64,000 nt of DNA, from assembly GCA_963824415.1 (NCBI GenBank), contig CAWGPM010000004.1, positions 1-64,000 on the forward strand. The letters are read 5' to 3'. Positions 37,021 to 44,780 of this stretch are shown piece by piece; the stretch's first letter is position 1, and every line of letters starts with the position of its first letter. The translations under genes were made by a program, and so were the position numbers. The notes under the pieces were generated by a model. That model did not search any database. It was not told where the DNA came from and worked only from the letters and a program-made list of their open reading frames with translations. The DNA is from JABDQA01 sp963824415. GTDB lineage: Bacteria; Desulfobacterota; Desulfobulbia; Desulfobulbales; Desulfocapsaceae.

Positions 37021-38619
37021 ATGCAAAATAACGATAATAAAAACATAATCTTTACCGGCTTCATGGGTACAGGGAAAACTACTGTAGGCAAATTGCTGGC
37101 TGAGAAGTTGGGTCGTGAATTTATTGATACGGATCAGTTAATAGAAGATCGTCAAGGATTAACGATACCAGAAATATTCCACAAACGAGGTGAAACCGCT
37201 TTTCGTAAGATGGAAGCGGACATTGCCAAAGAATTGGGTAAACGAGAAGGCCTGGTTATATCGACGGGAGGGCGCCTGATGCTGGACCCCTCCAACGTGG
37301 AAGCATTAAGTGCTAACGGAAGGGTTTTCTGCTTAGTAGCCACCCCAGAAGAAATATTATCACGATTGGAGAGCGACAAAGATCATCGCAGGCCATTGCT
37401 TGACGTACCCAATCCAAGCGAGCAAATCTTCGAACTACTGCAGGAAAGGAAAAAAGGCTACCAGCGTTTTCTGAGACTGGCGACTGATGACTCTCATCCA
37501 CATGATATTACCAAAAATTTGCTGGATTTTATGCAGAAGAGCCAAGAGCAGTTTGCTATTGATATACCTACTCAATCTTATGAATTTATTGTTGGTAACG
37601 GCATTTTGCCTTTTACCCGTCAGCTCGCTGGAACCGATGGAATGTTGATCGTGATTACTGACGCAGTAGTAGGAAAAATGTATGCACAAAGCTGTGGTTC
37701 GGTTGATCACATCATCACCATTGCAGCAGGTCGCCAACAGAAAACGCTGGCTACGGTGCAGTCTATCTACGATCAACTTTTGGAGGTGGGATTTGACAGG
37801 GCAGGAACAATAGTCGCGTTGGGTGGTAGCGTGCTTGGCGATATAGCCGGATTTGTTGCCGCCACTTATATGCGTGGTGTCAATTTAGTGCAATGCCCTA
37901 CCAGTCTGCTTGCCATGGCCGATACCAGTATTGGCGGTAAAAACAGTATTGATTTAGCCCAAGGGAAAAATCTGATAGGCAGTTTCAAACAACCATCCCT
38001 GGTTTTAGCAGATGTGGCCACGCTGATGACGCTGCCAACTGAAGAGCTCATCTCTGGTATGGCCGAGGTCATTAAGCATGGCTTACTGGCAGATGTTGAT
38101 CTTTTTGAAAAAATTGAACAGGGCGATTGGCCCTTAATAACTGATTCTTTGCACTCATCGCATTCTGAAATCCAACAGCTTGTAGCACAGGCTATACAGG
38201 TAAAAATTTCTTATGTGCAAAAAGATCCTTTTGATGAGGGTATCAGGAAACAATTAAATATGGGCCACACCTTTGCCCATGCCATAGAAAAAGTAAGTGA
38301 GTATGCTCTCCGGCATGGCGAGGCCGTTGCCATGGGAATTGCGGCTGCAACAGACCTTTCGGCACAGCTGGGATATTGCGATCACGACCTTAAAGACCGC
38401 ATCGATCTGGTTCTGAAGAAGGTTGGTTTACCCAATCGCATACCGACAAACCTTGCACCGCAATCAATACTCGATGCTATGAGCCGAGATAAGAAAAGAT
38501 TGGCCCAGTCAAATAGATTGGTACTCCCTGTGAAGGTGGGTGAAGTATTTGTGGCTGACGATATCAAAAACGACGATATTCTTAATACCCTCAAGGCAAT
38601 TTCAGGCTCAAGCGTCTAA
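37021..38619 (+). CDS. aroKB: Fused shikimate kinase / 3-dehydroquinate synthase
   Basis: Two shikimate-pathway enzymes in one 532-residue chain. Residues 1 to about 172 are shikimate kinase with P-loop GFMGTGKTT (13-21), DTD at 36-38 and FRKME. The usual GGG of the shikimate site reads GGR at 83-85. Residues from about 178 are dehydroquinate synthase with GGSVLGD near 268-274 and metal ligands E349, H416 and H432. Both halves look intact apart from that glycine. It is the last gene before a strong terminator. Base composition is more AT-rich than the core genes. Confidence 0.93.
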   Translation: MQNNDNKNIIFTGFMGTGKTTVGKLLAEKLGREFIDTDQLIEDRQGLTIPEIFHKRGETAFRKMEADIAKELGKREGLVISTGGRLMLDPSNVEALSANGRVFCLVATPEEILSRLESDKDHRRPLLDVPNPSEQIFELLQERKKGYQRFLRLATDDSHPHDITKNLLDFMQKSQEQFAIDIPTQSYEFIVGNGILPFTRQLAGTDGMLIVITDAVVGKMYAQSCGSVDHIITIAAGRQQKTLATVQSIYDQLLEVGFDRAGTIVALGGSVLGDIAGFVAATYMRGVNLVQCPTSLLAMADTSIGGKNSIDLAQGKNLIGSFKQPSLVLADVATLMTLPTEELISGMAEVIKHGLLADVDLFEKIEQGDWPLITDSLHSSHSEIQQLVAQAIQVKISYVQKDPFDEGIRKQLNMGHTFAHAIEKVSEYALRHGEAVAMGIAAATDLSAQLGYCDHDLKDRIDLVLKKVGLPNRIPTNLAPQSILDAMSRDKKRLAQSNRLVLPVKVGEVFVADDIKNDDILNTLKAISGSSV

Positions 38620-38768
38620 GCAGGCGCGGCCCGTCCGTCTCATCAGTTCCCTTAATGCTCTTTAAGGTATTCAGACTAAGAAAAAATAATCTTGATTTCA
38701 GCTGCATTTGAAATGAATGCGCCGAAAATTTATGTGGCTTTGTCATTTAGCCGCAAGTCTTTAAGCAA

Positions 38769-38812
38769 ACAAAGCCCCAAGCCTGCAAAGGCTTGGGGCT
38801 TTGTAATTTTTT
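38769..38812 (+). terminator. Rho-independent terminator of aroKB
   Basis: A perfect 16-bp stem (ACAAAGCCCCAAGCCT with its complement) and a GCAA tetraloop are followed by a T-rich tail on the plus strand. It separates aroKB from the convergent dsrP. The minus side has a weaker T tract and may also stop dsr transcription. Confidence 0.85.
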
Positions 38813-38835
38813 AGACTGGAACAGAAAAAGTCAGT

Positions 38836-40011
38836 CTATTGCTCAACCTCATGCTCAACGCCGAGGGCGATCTTGTAGAGCACGGTCAGCAGGAAGAAGC
38901 CGGTGGCCCAGACCCCGATAGTGATCCCGAGTTCATTCAGCGTCGGGATATACTCGGTGACCTCTTCCAACGGATTCGGCACGAAACCGGCGAATACGAA
39001 GCCAAGTCCCTTGTCCGCCCACAGGGCCAGGAAGATCAGCACGGAGGCCACGGTCACGAGCCTGAAATCGAAGACCTTGGCAATTTTCAGGTAGCCGAGG
39101 ATAGCCAGCCCGGCGAAGTTGAACAGGGTCGCCCCCCACATGAACGGCACCAGATTGTTGTAGACCTCGCCATGGTGCTCGAGGCCGAAGAACAGATACT
39201 GGAGGCTGTGTACATGGCCGGGGACCTCCGAGTAGTAGGCGACGAAGAACTCGAGCAGGAAGAAGAAGGTGTTGATGATCACCGCGTACATGATAATGGT
39301 GGTCAGCTTCTTGATTGCCTCCTCGCCGGCGTCGAAGTTCGCGAACTTCTTCATCACCGCGCAGGCGATCAGGATCAAGGACGGGCCGGCGGCAAAGGCG
39401 GAGGCCAGAAAGCGCGGCGCAATGATGGCTGAGAGCCAGAAGTGACGGCCCGGCAGACCGCAATACAGCATCGCGGTGACCGTATGGATCGAGACAGCGA
39501 ACGGCAGAGACAGGTAAACGAAGAAATAGATCCACTTGGGCGGCGGCACCTGCTTGCGCTCGGCGGTCAGAATCACCCAGCCGCACAGCAGATTGAGCAG
39601 CAGGTAGCCCCAGAGCACGCACATATCCCAGAAAAGCATGGATTGGGGGGTCGGAAAGAAAAGCACGTTCAGGCCGCGCAGCGGCTGGCCGAGGTCGGCC
39701 ATGATGAACATCAGGCACATGACCAGGGCCGCTATGGCCAAAAATTCACCGAGGATGGTGATCCTCCCGAATACCTTGTAATTATGAATATAGTACGGCA
39801 GCACCAGCATCAAGCCACCGGCGGCAACCCCGACCAAGAAGGTGAACTGAGAGATGTAGAGACCCCAGGAGACATCCCTGCTCATGCCGGTAAGGCCAAG
39901 ACCGTAGGCGTACTGCCTGAAGTAACAGGCCCATCCGATGGCAATCAGGGAGCCGAGAATCGCAAGCCAGATCCAGTAGGCCGGTTTCCCTTTAAGTGTT
40001 TTTTCTATCAT
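38836..40011 (-). CDS. dsrP: DsrMKJOP complex membrane subunit DsrP
   Basis: NrfD-family integral membrane protein with about ten helices that exchanges electrons with menaquinone for the Dsr complex. 391 residues, starting IEKTLKGKPAYWIWL and containing GMSRDVSWGLYISQFTFLVGVAAGG, typical of the family. It starts 7 nt after dsrO and is the last gene of the operon. Confidence 0.93.
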   Translation of the reverse strand: MIEKTLKGKPAYWIWLAILGSLIAIGWACYFRQYAYGLGLTGMSRDVSWGLYISQFTFLVGVAAGGLMLVLPYYIHNYKVFGRITILGEFLAIAALVMCLMFIMADLGQPLRGLNVLFFPTPQSMLFWDMCVLWGYLLLNLLCGWVILTAERKQVPPPKWIYFFVYLSLPFAVSIHTVTAMLYCGLPGRHFWLSAIIAPRFLASAFAAGPSLILIACAVMKKFANFDAGEEAIKKLTTIIMYAVIINTFFFLLEFFVAYYSEVPGHVHSLQYLFFGLEHHGEVYNNLVPFMWGATLFNFAGLAILGYLKIAKVFDFRLVTVASVLIFLALWADKGLGFVFAGFVPNPLEEVTEYIPTLNELGITIGVWATGFFLLTVLYKIALGVEHEVEQ

Positions 40012-40018
40012 GACAACC

Positions 40019-40849
40019 TCACACTATGTAGAAGACTGACGGCATGGTACCGGCAGAAGGTTTACGTTGAATGGTGAACTCTTTGTCGAGCACCTTCCTG
40101 ATTTCTGAGTCGGGATCGTTCAGATCGCCGAATACCATGGCACCGGTTCCCTTGCAGACCTCGACACAGGCCGGTTCGAGACCGAGCGCCAGACGCTCGC
40201 CGCAGAAGTTGCATTTTTCGACAACACCGCGCATCCGGGTCGGAAAATCCGGGTTGTATTTCTTGATGAACGGGCGCGGGTCCTGCCAGTTGAAGCTCCT
40301 GGCTCCATAGGGACAGGCAGCCATGCAGAAGCGGCAGCCGATGCAGCGGTGAAAGTCCATAGCGACAATGCCGTTTTTCGCCACCACGAAGGTGGCCTTG
40401 GTCGGACAGGCCTTGACGCAGGACGGATTGTCACAGTGGTTGCAGAGCGCCGGAAACTGATTTTCCTGGATGGTCTGGGAGCGCAGTTTCTGGGAATGTT
40501 CGGGAAACAGATTGCCGAAACCGGTCTTCCAGATCCACTTGATTTCACTTTTCCTGTCCGGGATCTGCGGAACATTGTGCACCTCTGCACAGGCAGCGAT
40601 CGCTTTATCGAGCAGCGGCTTGTCCTGGTAGAACTGGCGCATATCGACGACCATCCCCAACCTTACGCCCGAGGGTTGCGGTTCCCCATGGGCCGCATCG
40701 GTGACGTGAGCAGCGGCAGGAGCGGCATGCTCCCCTTCCCCGGAGGCCGCCGCAGAATTTGGAGACAGCTTGACCAGCGCCGGGGCGCTGATGCCGGCAA
40801 GCACCGTGGCTCCGGCCATCTTCAGAAACTTTCTTCTCTTATTATCCAT
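40019..40849 (-). CDS. dsrO: DsrMKJOP complex iron-sulfur subunit DsrO
   Basis: Periplasmic ferredoxin-like subunit of 276 residues. A twin-arginine signal (RRKFLK) lies at the N-terminus. Cysteine clusters CNHCDNPSCVKACP, CIGCRFCMAACP and CNFCGERL...CVEVCK bind [4Fe-4S] centres. ATG 40849 overlaps the dsrJ stop by one base; the longer upstream frame runs inside dsrJ and is not the start. Confidence 0.95.
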   Translation of the reverse strand: MDNKRRKFLKMAGATVLAGISAPALVKLSPNSAAASGEGEHAAPAAAHVTDAAHGEPQPSGVRLGMVVDMRQFYQDKPLLDKAIAACAEVHNVPQIPDRKSEIKWIWKTGFGNLFPEHSQKLRSQTIQENQFPALCNHCDNPSCVKACPTKATFVVAKNGIVAMDFHRCIGCRFCMAACPYGARSFNWQDPRPFIKKYNPDFPTRMRGVVEKCNFCGERLALGLEPACVEVCKGTGAMVFGDLNDPDSEIRKVLDKEFTIQRKPSAGTMPSVFYIV

Positions 40850-41247
40850 TATTGTGCCTCCTTCTTCGATGCCAGCTCTGTGGGTGTTATGTGACAGTCC
40901 CAGCAGGTGGGTGATACCGCTACGTAGGTATGGCAAGTGTCGCAGAACTTCTCCTTGTTTGAATGACACTGCATACAGGCAAGCTGCAGCCCTTTCTGAA
41001 ATTCCTTGCCGCCGACCGTGATCGTTTCACGGTTGGAATTGCGCAGAACATCGTCGCGCCACACGTTCAACAGCTGCATGTGCGAATCTCTCATCTCAGC
41101 AGCAGGAGCCACACACTCTTTTTCACCACCGGGCGGCAGCTCGGGTTTCGGCAGCGGGCCGGCATCCAAACCGTTGAACCAGATGGGAAACGTTACTAAC
41201 AGGACGAAAACGACCAGTCCCGATATTATCAATCCTTTGTTATACAT
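40849..41247 (-). CDS. dsrJ: DsrMKJOP complex triheme cytochrome c subunit DsrJ
   Basis: Small membrane-anchored multiheme cytochrome of 132 residues. An N-terminal helix anchors it; three CxxCH sites follow (CMQCH, CDTCH, CWDCH). A further cysteine near residue 45 (KECVAP) could be the unusual heme ligand reported in this family. Coupled to dsrO. Confidence 0.95.
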   Translation of the reverse strand: MYNKGLIISGLVVFVLLVTFPIWFNGLDAGPLPKPELPPGGEKECVAPAAEMRDSHMQLLNVWRDDVLRNSNRETITVGGKEFQKGLQLACMQCHSNKEKFCDTCHTYVAVSPTCWDCHITPTELASKKEAQ

Positions 41248-41274
41248 GTCATACTCCTCTTATTCCGGTCAGGT

Positions 41275-42906
41275 TTAGAATACCATGGTGCGCAGGCCCT
41301 CATCGAGCTCGCCCCTGGTTTCTCCGTCAAGGACAATCGCGTTGCCGACAAGTTCAGTTACACCGCAGACGCCGACATTGGGGTTCCAATAGTCCATCAG
41401 CGAAGTCAACGTGGCCCGGTCGATTGCACAAACGCAGGAAAGCATGTTGACGCCATGCTTTTCTTCGACATATTTCACCGCGTTGGCCCGAGGCAGTCCG
41501 GATCTCATCCGCAGTTCCATGATTTCATCGGTGTTCAGACCGGTTCCGGAGCCGCAGCAGAAGGTCTGCTCACGGATCGTGTTCTCCGGCATTTCAACCC
41601 AGTCCACTACATGGTCGAGGATATAACGCGGCTCGTCCATGAGTCCCATGGCCCGTGCGGGGTTGCACGAATCATGGTAGGTCGCTTTGACATGGCTGTT
41701 GCGGCTCTTGTCGAACTTGAGCTTATTGTGCCTGATCAGATCTGCGGTAAACTCGCTGATGTGGATCATCTTGGTCGAGGCAGCGTTGTTGAACACGGTT
41801 CCGGTGATCGGCGATTTCGGAACTTCGAGGAAGTTGGCCGGTCCGTTCATGGTGTCCATATATTGATGCAGCACCCGCCACATATGGCCGCACTCGCCGC
41901 CGAGGATGAACTTGACGCCGAGGCGCTCGGCTTCGGCGTACATCTTGGCATTGAGCTTCTTCATCGCCTCGTTGTTGGTGAACAGACCGAAGTTACCGCC
42001 CTCGGAGGCATAGGTCGACCAGGTGTAGTCCAGGCCTATGGCTTCGAACAGAATCAGGTAACCCATGGCGGTGTAGAGACCCGGTTCGGCGAAGACGTCG
42101 GCCGAAGGTGTGATGAACAGCACCTCAGCACCCTTGCGGTTGAAGGAGGGCTCGATCTTGACGCCGGTCAGGTTCTCGATATCATCAGCCAGAAAATCGA
42201 CGTTGTCCTTGAAGGTGTGCGGCTGCAGCCCCATGTGATTGCCGGTCCGGTTCGAGTTGGAAACCGGCTCCAGGATCCAGTTTATGCCGACGCCGACCAG
42301 ATGCAGCAGCTCACGTATCATCATGGTGACTTCGGCGGTGTCGATGCCGTAGGGGCAGAAAACCGAACAGCGCCGGCATTCGGTGCACTGATAGGAGTAC
42401 ATGAACCACTCCTTCAGAATACCGACCGTCATCTCTCGGGCGCCGGCCATCCTGCCCAGGATCTTGCCGGCCAGGGTAAAGTCGTTGCGGTAAACCGAGC
42501 GCAGCAGCTCCGCGCGCAGCACCGGCATGTTCTTGGGGTCCCCGGTGCCTAAGAAAAAATGGCACTTGTCGGCGCAGGCGCCGCAGCGTACACAGCAGTC
42601 CATGAAGATCTTCAGCGAGCGGAATTTCTCCAGCCGCTCACTGAGGCCGTTGATGATGATCTCCTTCCAGTTTTCCGGGAGTTTCCAGTCTTCATCTTCC
42701 GGCGACCATTCACGGGCATTGGGAAAATGCAGGCCTTTCTGGCTGTTGAGATATTCTACTTTGTCTTTTTTAGCAGGGTAGGCGTAATTCCCGGGTTTGA
42801 AAGCAACCGGGAAATCCAACCAGTCCTGGGTGGGTATGGCACCGGTTGCCATGGACGGTCCCTGCGCGACGCTTTTGGATAGTTGTTCTAATTTTGGAAC
42901 TGACAT
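41275..42906 (-). CDS. dsrK: DsrMKJOP complex HdrD-like catalytic subunit DsrK
   Basis: Cytoplasmic iron-sulfur protein of 543 residues related to heterodisulfide reductase HdrD, thought to reduce the DsrC trisulfide. Two ferredoxin-type cysteine sets are present (CVRCGACADKC and CTECRRCSVFCPYG), followed by the CCG-type domain with ECGHMW, DSCNPAR and CCGSGTG that binds a noncubane [4Fe-4S] centre. dsrM lies 46 nt upstream. Confidence 0.96.
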   Translation of the reverse strand: MSVPKLEQLSKSVAQGPSMATGAIPTQDWLDFPVAFKPGNYAYPAKKDKVEYLNSQKGLHFPNAREWSPEDEDWKLPENWKEIIINGLSERLEKFRSLKIFMDCCVRCGACADKCHFFLGTGDPKNMPVLRAELLRSVYRNDFTLAGKILGRMAGAREMTVGILKEWFMYSYQCTECRRCSVFCPYGIDTAEVTMMIRELLHLVGVGINWILEPVSNSNRTGNHMGLQPHTFKDNVDFLADDIENLTGVKIEPSFNRKGAEVLFITPSADVFAEPGLYTAMGYLILFEAIGLDYTWSTYASEGGNFGLFTNNEAMKKLNAKMYAEAERLGVKFILGGECGHMWRVLHQYMDTMNGPANFLEVPKSPITGTVFNNAASTKMIHISEFTADLIRHNKLKFDKSRNSHVKATYHDSCNPARAMGLMDEPRYILDHVVDWVEMPENTIREQTFCCGSGTGLNTDEIMELRMRSGLPRANAVKYVEEKHGVNMLSCVCAIDRATLTSLMDYWNPNVGVCGVTELVGNAIVLDGETRGELDEGLRTMVF

Positions 42907-42952
42907 CGTTATAATCCTTATAAGCTGATATTGGTCGTTACCGTTGTTTATC

Positions 42953-43990
42953 CTATGCAGGTGCCTCTGCCGGAGCTTCCTCTTTCGGCTCCGGCTCTTT
43001 TTCTAGCGGGATACCGGCGTCTGCCATGAACTCGCGGAACTCGTCTTCATAGGCAGAGTAGGCATGTACCTTGATATCTGGATTCCACGGATTGATGTGG
43101 CGCACTTCCCTGGTATTGTTCTTCATGTTTCTGGTCGGGCTCAAGAATACCCCGCCCAAATGCATGAGTTTGGAGAACGGAAAGTAGACCAGCAGCGTGC
43201 AGACCAGGAACAGGTGGATATAGAAAATCGAACCAATATCGGTGGTGATCACCGGGCTGAACGTCACCAGTCCCACACCGAGCTGCTTGATGGCTGAGAT
43301 GTCGACCCCGCCGCGCAGGAACATTCTCATCAGAACGCCGGTGACGCCGATGGCGATTATCAACAGCAGCGGAAAGTAATCATTTGCTAATGAAATATAG
43401 CGGACCTGTCGATTGGTCAGCCGTCTGAAAAACAGGAAGAGAAGCCCGATCAGCAGACCGGCGTCAGTCAGGTACAGTGCCGGGGTGCCGATCTCGAACA
43501 TCGAATCGGCCAAATCAAGCCAAACGATGACCTCCGGTACCGGATTTAAAAACAGCCGCATATGGCGGATGACAATGACCAGAAATGAATAGTGGAAAAT
43601 CAGGGCAAACAGCCAAAGCCACTTGGAGGACTCGTAGGTGATTTTGGGACCGTCATAAATTTCGGACTTGGTGTTTCTGAACAGGGACCGAAAGGTCAGA
43701 ATCTCCAGTGCCATTCGGGCGACAACCTCGGAGGTGGTGTGGGGGCTCTCCAACCGGTTGTGCTTGAAGAAATCAAGCGATTTAGCCTGACCGCAGGTGG
43801 TCTGGATGGAAAACGGGACCGGCGACTTGGCCCACTGAACGACCTGGTAGACAAAGCCACCCAGGAAGACCATGACTGCCAGATACGGTACTGCAACACC
43901 AAAAAAGTATTGCATCCCCGGTATCTGGGAACCGAGCCAGGCAATCAGGATCAGCGCTATGACTGCCAGGAATGAAAAGGCATACTTCAT
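42953..43990 (-). CDS. dsrM: DsrMKJOP complex membrane cytochrome b subunit DsrM
   Basis: Membrane subunit related to nitrate-reductase gamma / HdrE, holding two b hemes that link menaquinol to DsrK. 345 residues with five or more helices; candidate heme histidines are in FALIFHYSFLVIVIRHMRLF and IFYIHLFLVC. The C-terminus is a Glu/Pro/Ala tail. First structural gene of dsrMKJOP. Confidence 0.95.
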   Translation of the reverse strand: MKYAFSFLAVIALILIAWLGSQIPGMQYFFGVAVPYLAVMVFLGGFVYQVVQWAKSPVPFSIQTTCGQAKSLDFFKHNRLESPHTTSEVVARMALEILTFRSLFRNTKSEIYDGPKITYESSKWLWLFALIFHYSFLVIVIRHMRLFLNPVPEVIVWLDLADSMFEIGTPALYLTDAGLLIGLLFLFFRRLTNRQVRYISLANDYFPLLLIIAIGVTGVLMRMFLRGGVDISAIKQLGVGLVTFSPVITTDIGSIFYIHLFLVCTLLVYFPFSKLMHLGGVFLSPTRNMKNNTREVRHINPWNPDIKVHAYSAYEDEFREFMADAGIPLEKEPEPKEEAPAEAPA

Positions 43991-44068
43991 TTCTTAACCT
44001 CGCTTCAATGTGAACTGTTTTGGTCCCAGCCAGAATTAGGTGTGGCCACCTTCTCTATCTGCAACCGG

Positions 44069-44599
44069 TTAATGACTTTTACCCTTGATGTCTTTTATAT
44101 TTTTAAACGCCTTGGAGGGACAGGCGCTGTCTGTGAGAATCTGGTTGCCGGACTTAATTTCATTGATCCGGATTCTATAAATTTTCTCCCGGCATTCGAC
44201 AAAGAGATCAAATGCAGCCAGGACCGCCAGATCGACAGCAAATTCAAAATCATATAATTCCTGGATCAGCGCTCTGGTCGTCTTGTCGGCGGCCAGCACG
44301 TCTCTGGTAATATGTTTGACCGCGTTCAGCGGCGCGACTGCCTGGGAGGGGGAAAATTCCTGAACCGAGCGAAGATGCATGATCCGTGACAATGGCTCGC
44401 GATAATCAGCGTCCGGGCCGGCAGTCAATAAAGAGAAAAGTTTTTTCAGGGACGAACGGATGGTTCCGCCGATGGGGTTGGCAAAGGAATCCTTTTCTTT
44501 TTTGAAGAAATCAGATGACTGGTAGGTTGCCAGGGTGTATTCCACCCACTTGTCAACAATTTTATAGCGGTTGTTGTGTAGTGCTTCTTCAAGCTTCAT
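44069..44599 (-). CDS. RsbRD-N-domain protein upstream of dsrMKJOP
   Basis: 176-residue soluble helical protein resembling the RsbRD N-terminal domain (globin-like sensor part of stressosome proteins): KIVDKWVEYTLATYQ and an LYDFEFAVDLAVLAAFDLFVECREKIYRIRINEIK helix. Proteins of this kind are found next to dsrMKJOP in sulfate reducers. No STAS domain follows. It lies 78 nt upstream of dsrM on the same strand and may be a sensor or regulator of the complex. Confidence 0.75.
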   Translation of the reverse strand: MKLEEALHNNRYKIVDKWVEYTLATYQSSDFFKKEKDSFANPIGGTIRSSLKKLFSLLTAGPDADYREPLSRIMHLRSVQEFSPSQAVAPLNAVKHITRDVLAADKTTRALIQELYDFEFAVDLAVLAAFDLFVECREKIYRIRINEIKSGNQILTDSACPSKAFKNIKDIKGKSH

Positions 44600-44704
44600 G
44601 CATGCAACCTTCAGGGATAAGCTCCTGTTTTTTCATATTTTGACCATTCGGACGAACATGAATGAACAGCCATTCACAAGAGCTGATTACTACTACTTTT
44701 GGTA

Positions 44705-44733
44705 CCCTTTTTCAAGACTAATCTGAAAAAGGG
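44705..44733. repeat. Perfect 10-bp inverted repeat upstream of the RsbRD-dsr operon
   Basis: CCCTTTTTCA and its complement are separated by 9 nt, between the end of the protease gene and the start of the RsbRD gene. No T run follows on the minus strand. It may be the protease terminator or an operator controlling the dsr operon. Confidence 0.5.
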
Positions 44734-44780
44734 ATCCCCCTGAAAGCAGCGCACATCTGCTCAGAAGAAAGTACAGAACA

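Noticed and set aside
38839..39432. Plus-strand frame opposite dsrP
   Set aside because: Shadow of the dsrP codon pattern; composition rich in Glu, Gly and Gln without structure.
40850..40969. N-terminal extension of DsrO
   Set aside because: It lies inside dsrJ; the Tat signal begins at ATG 40849.
41455..42552. 365-codon frame opposite dsrK
   Set aside because: Antisense to a well-supported gene with no independent evidence.
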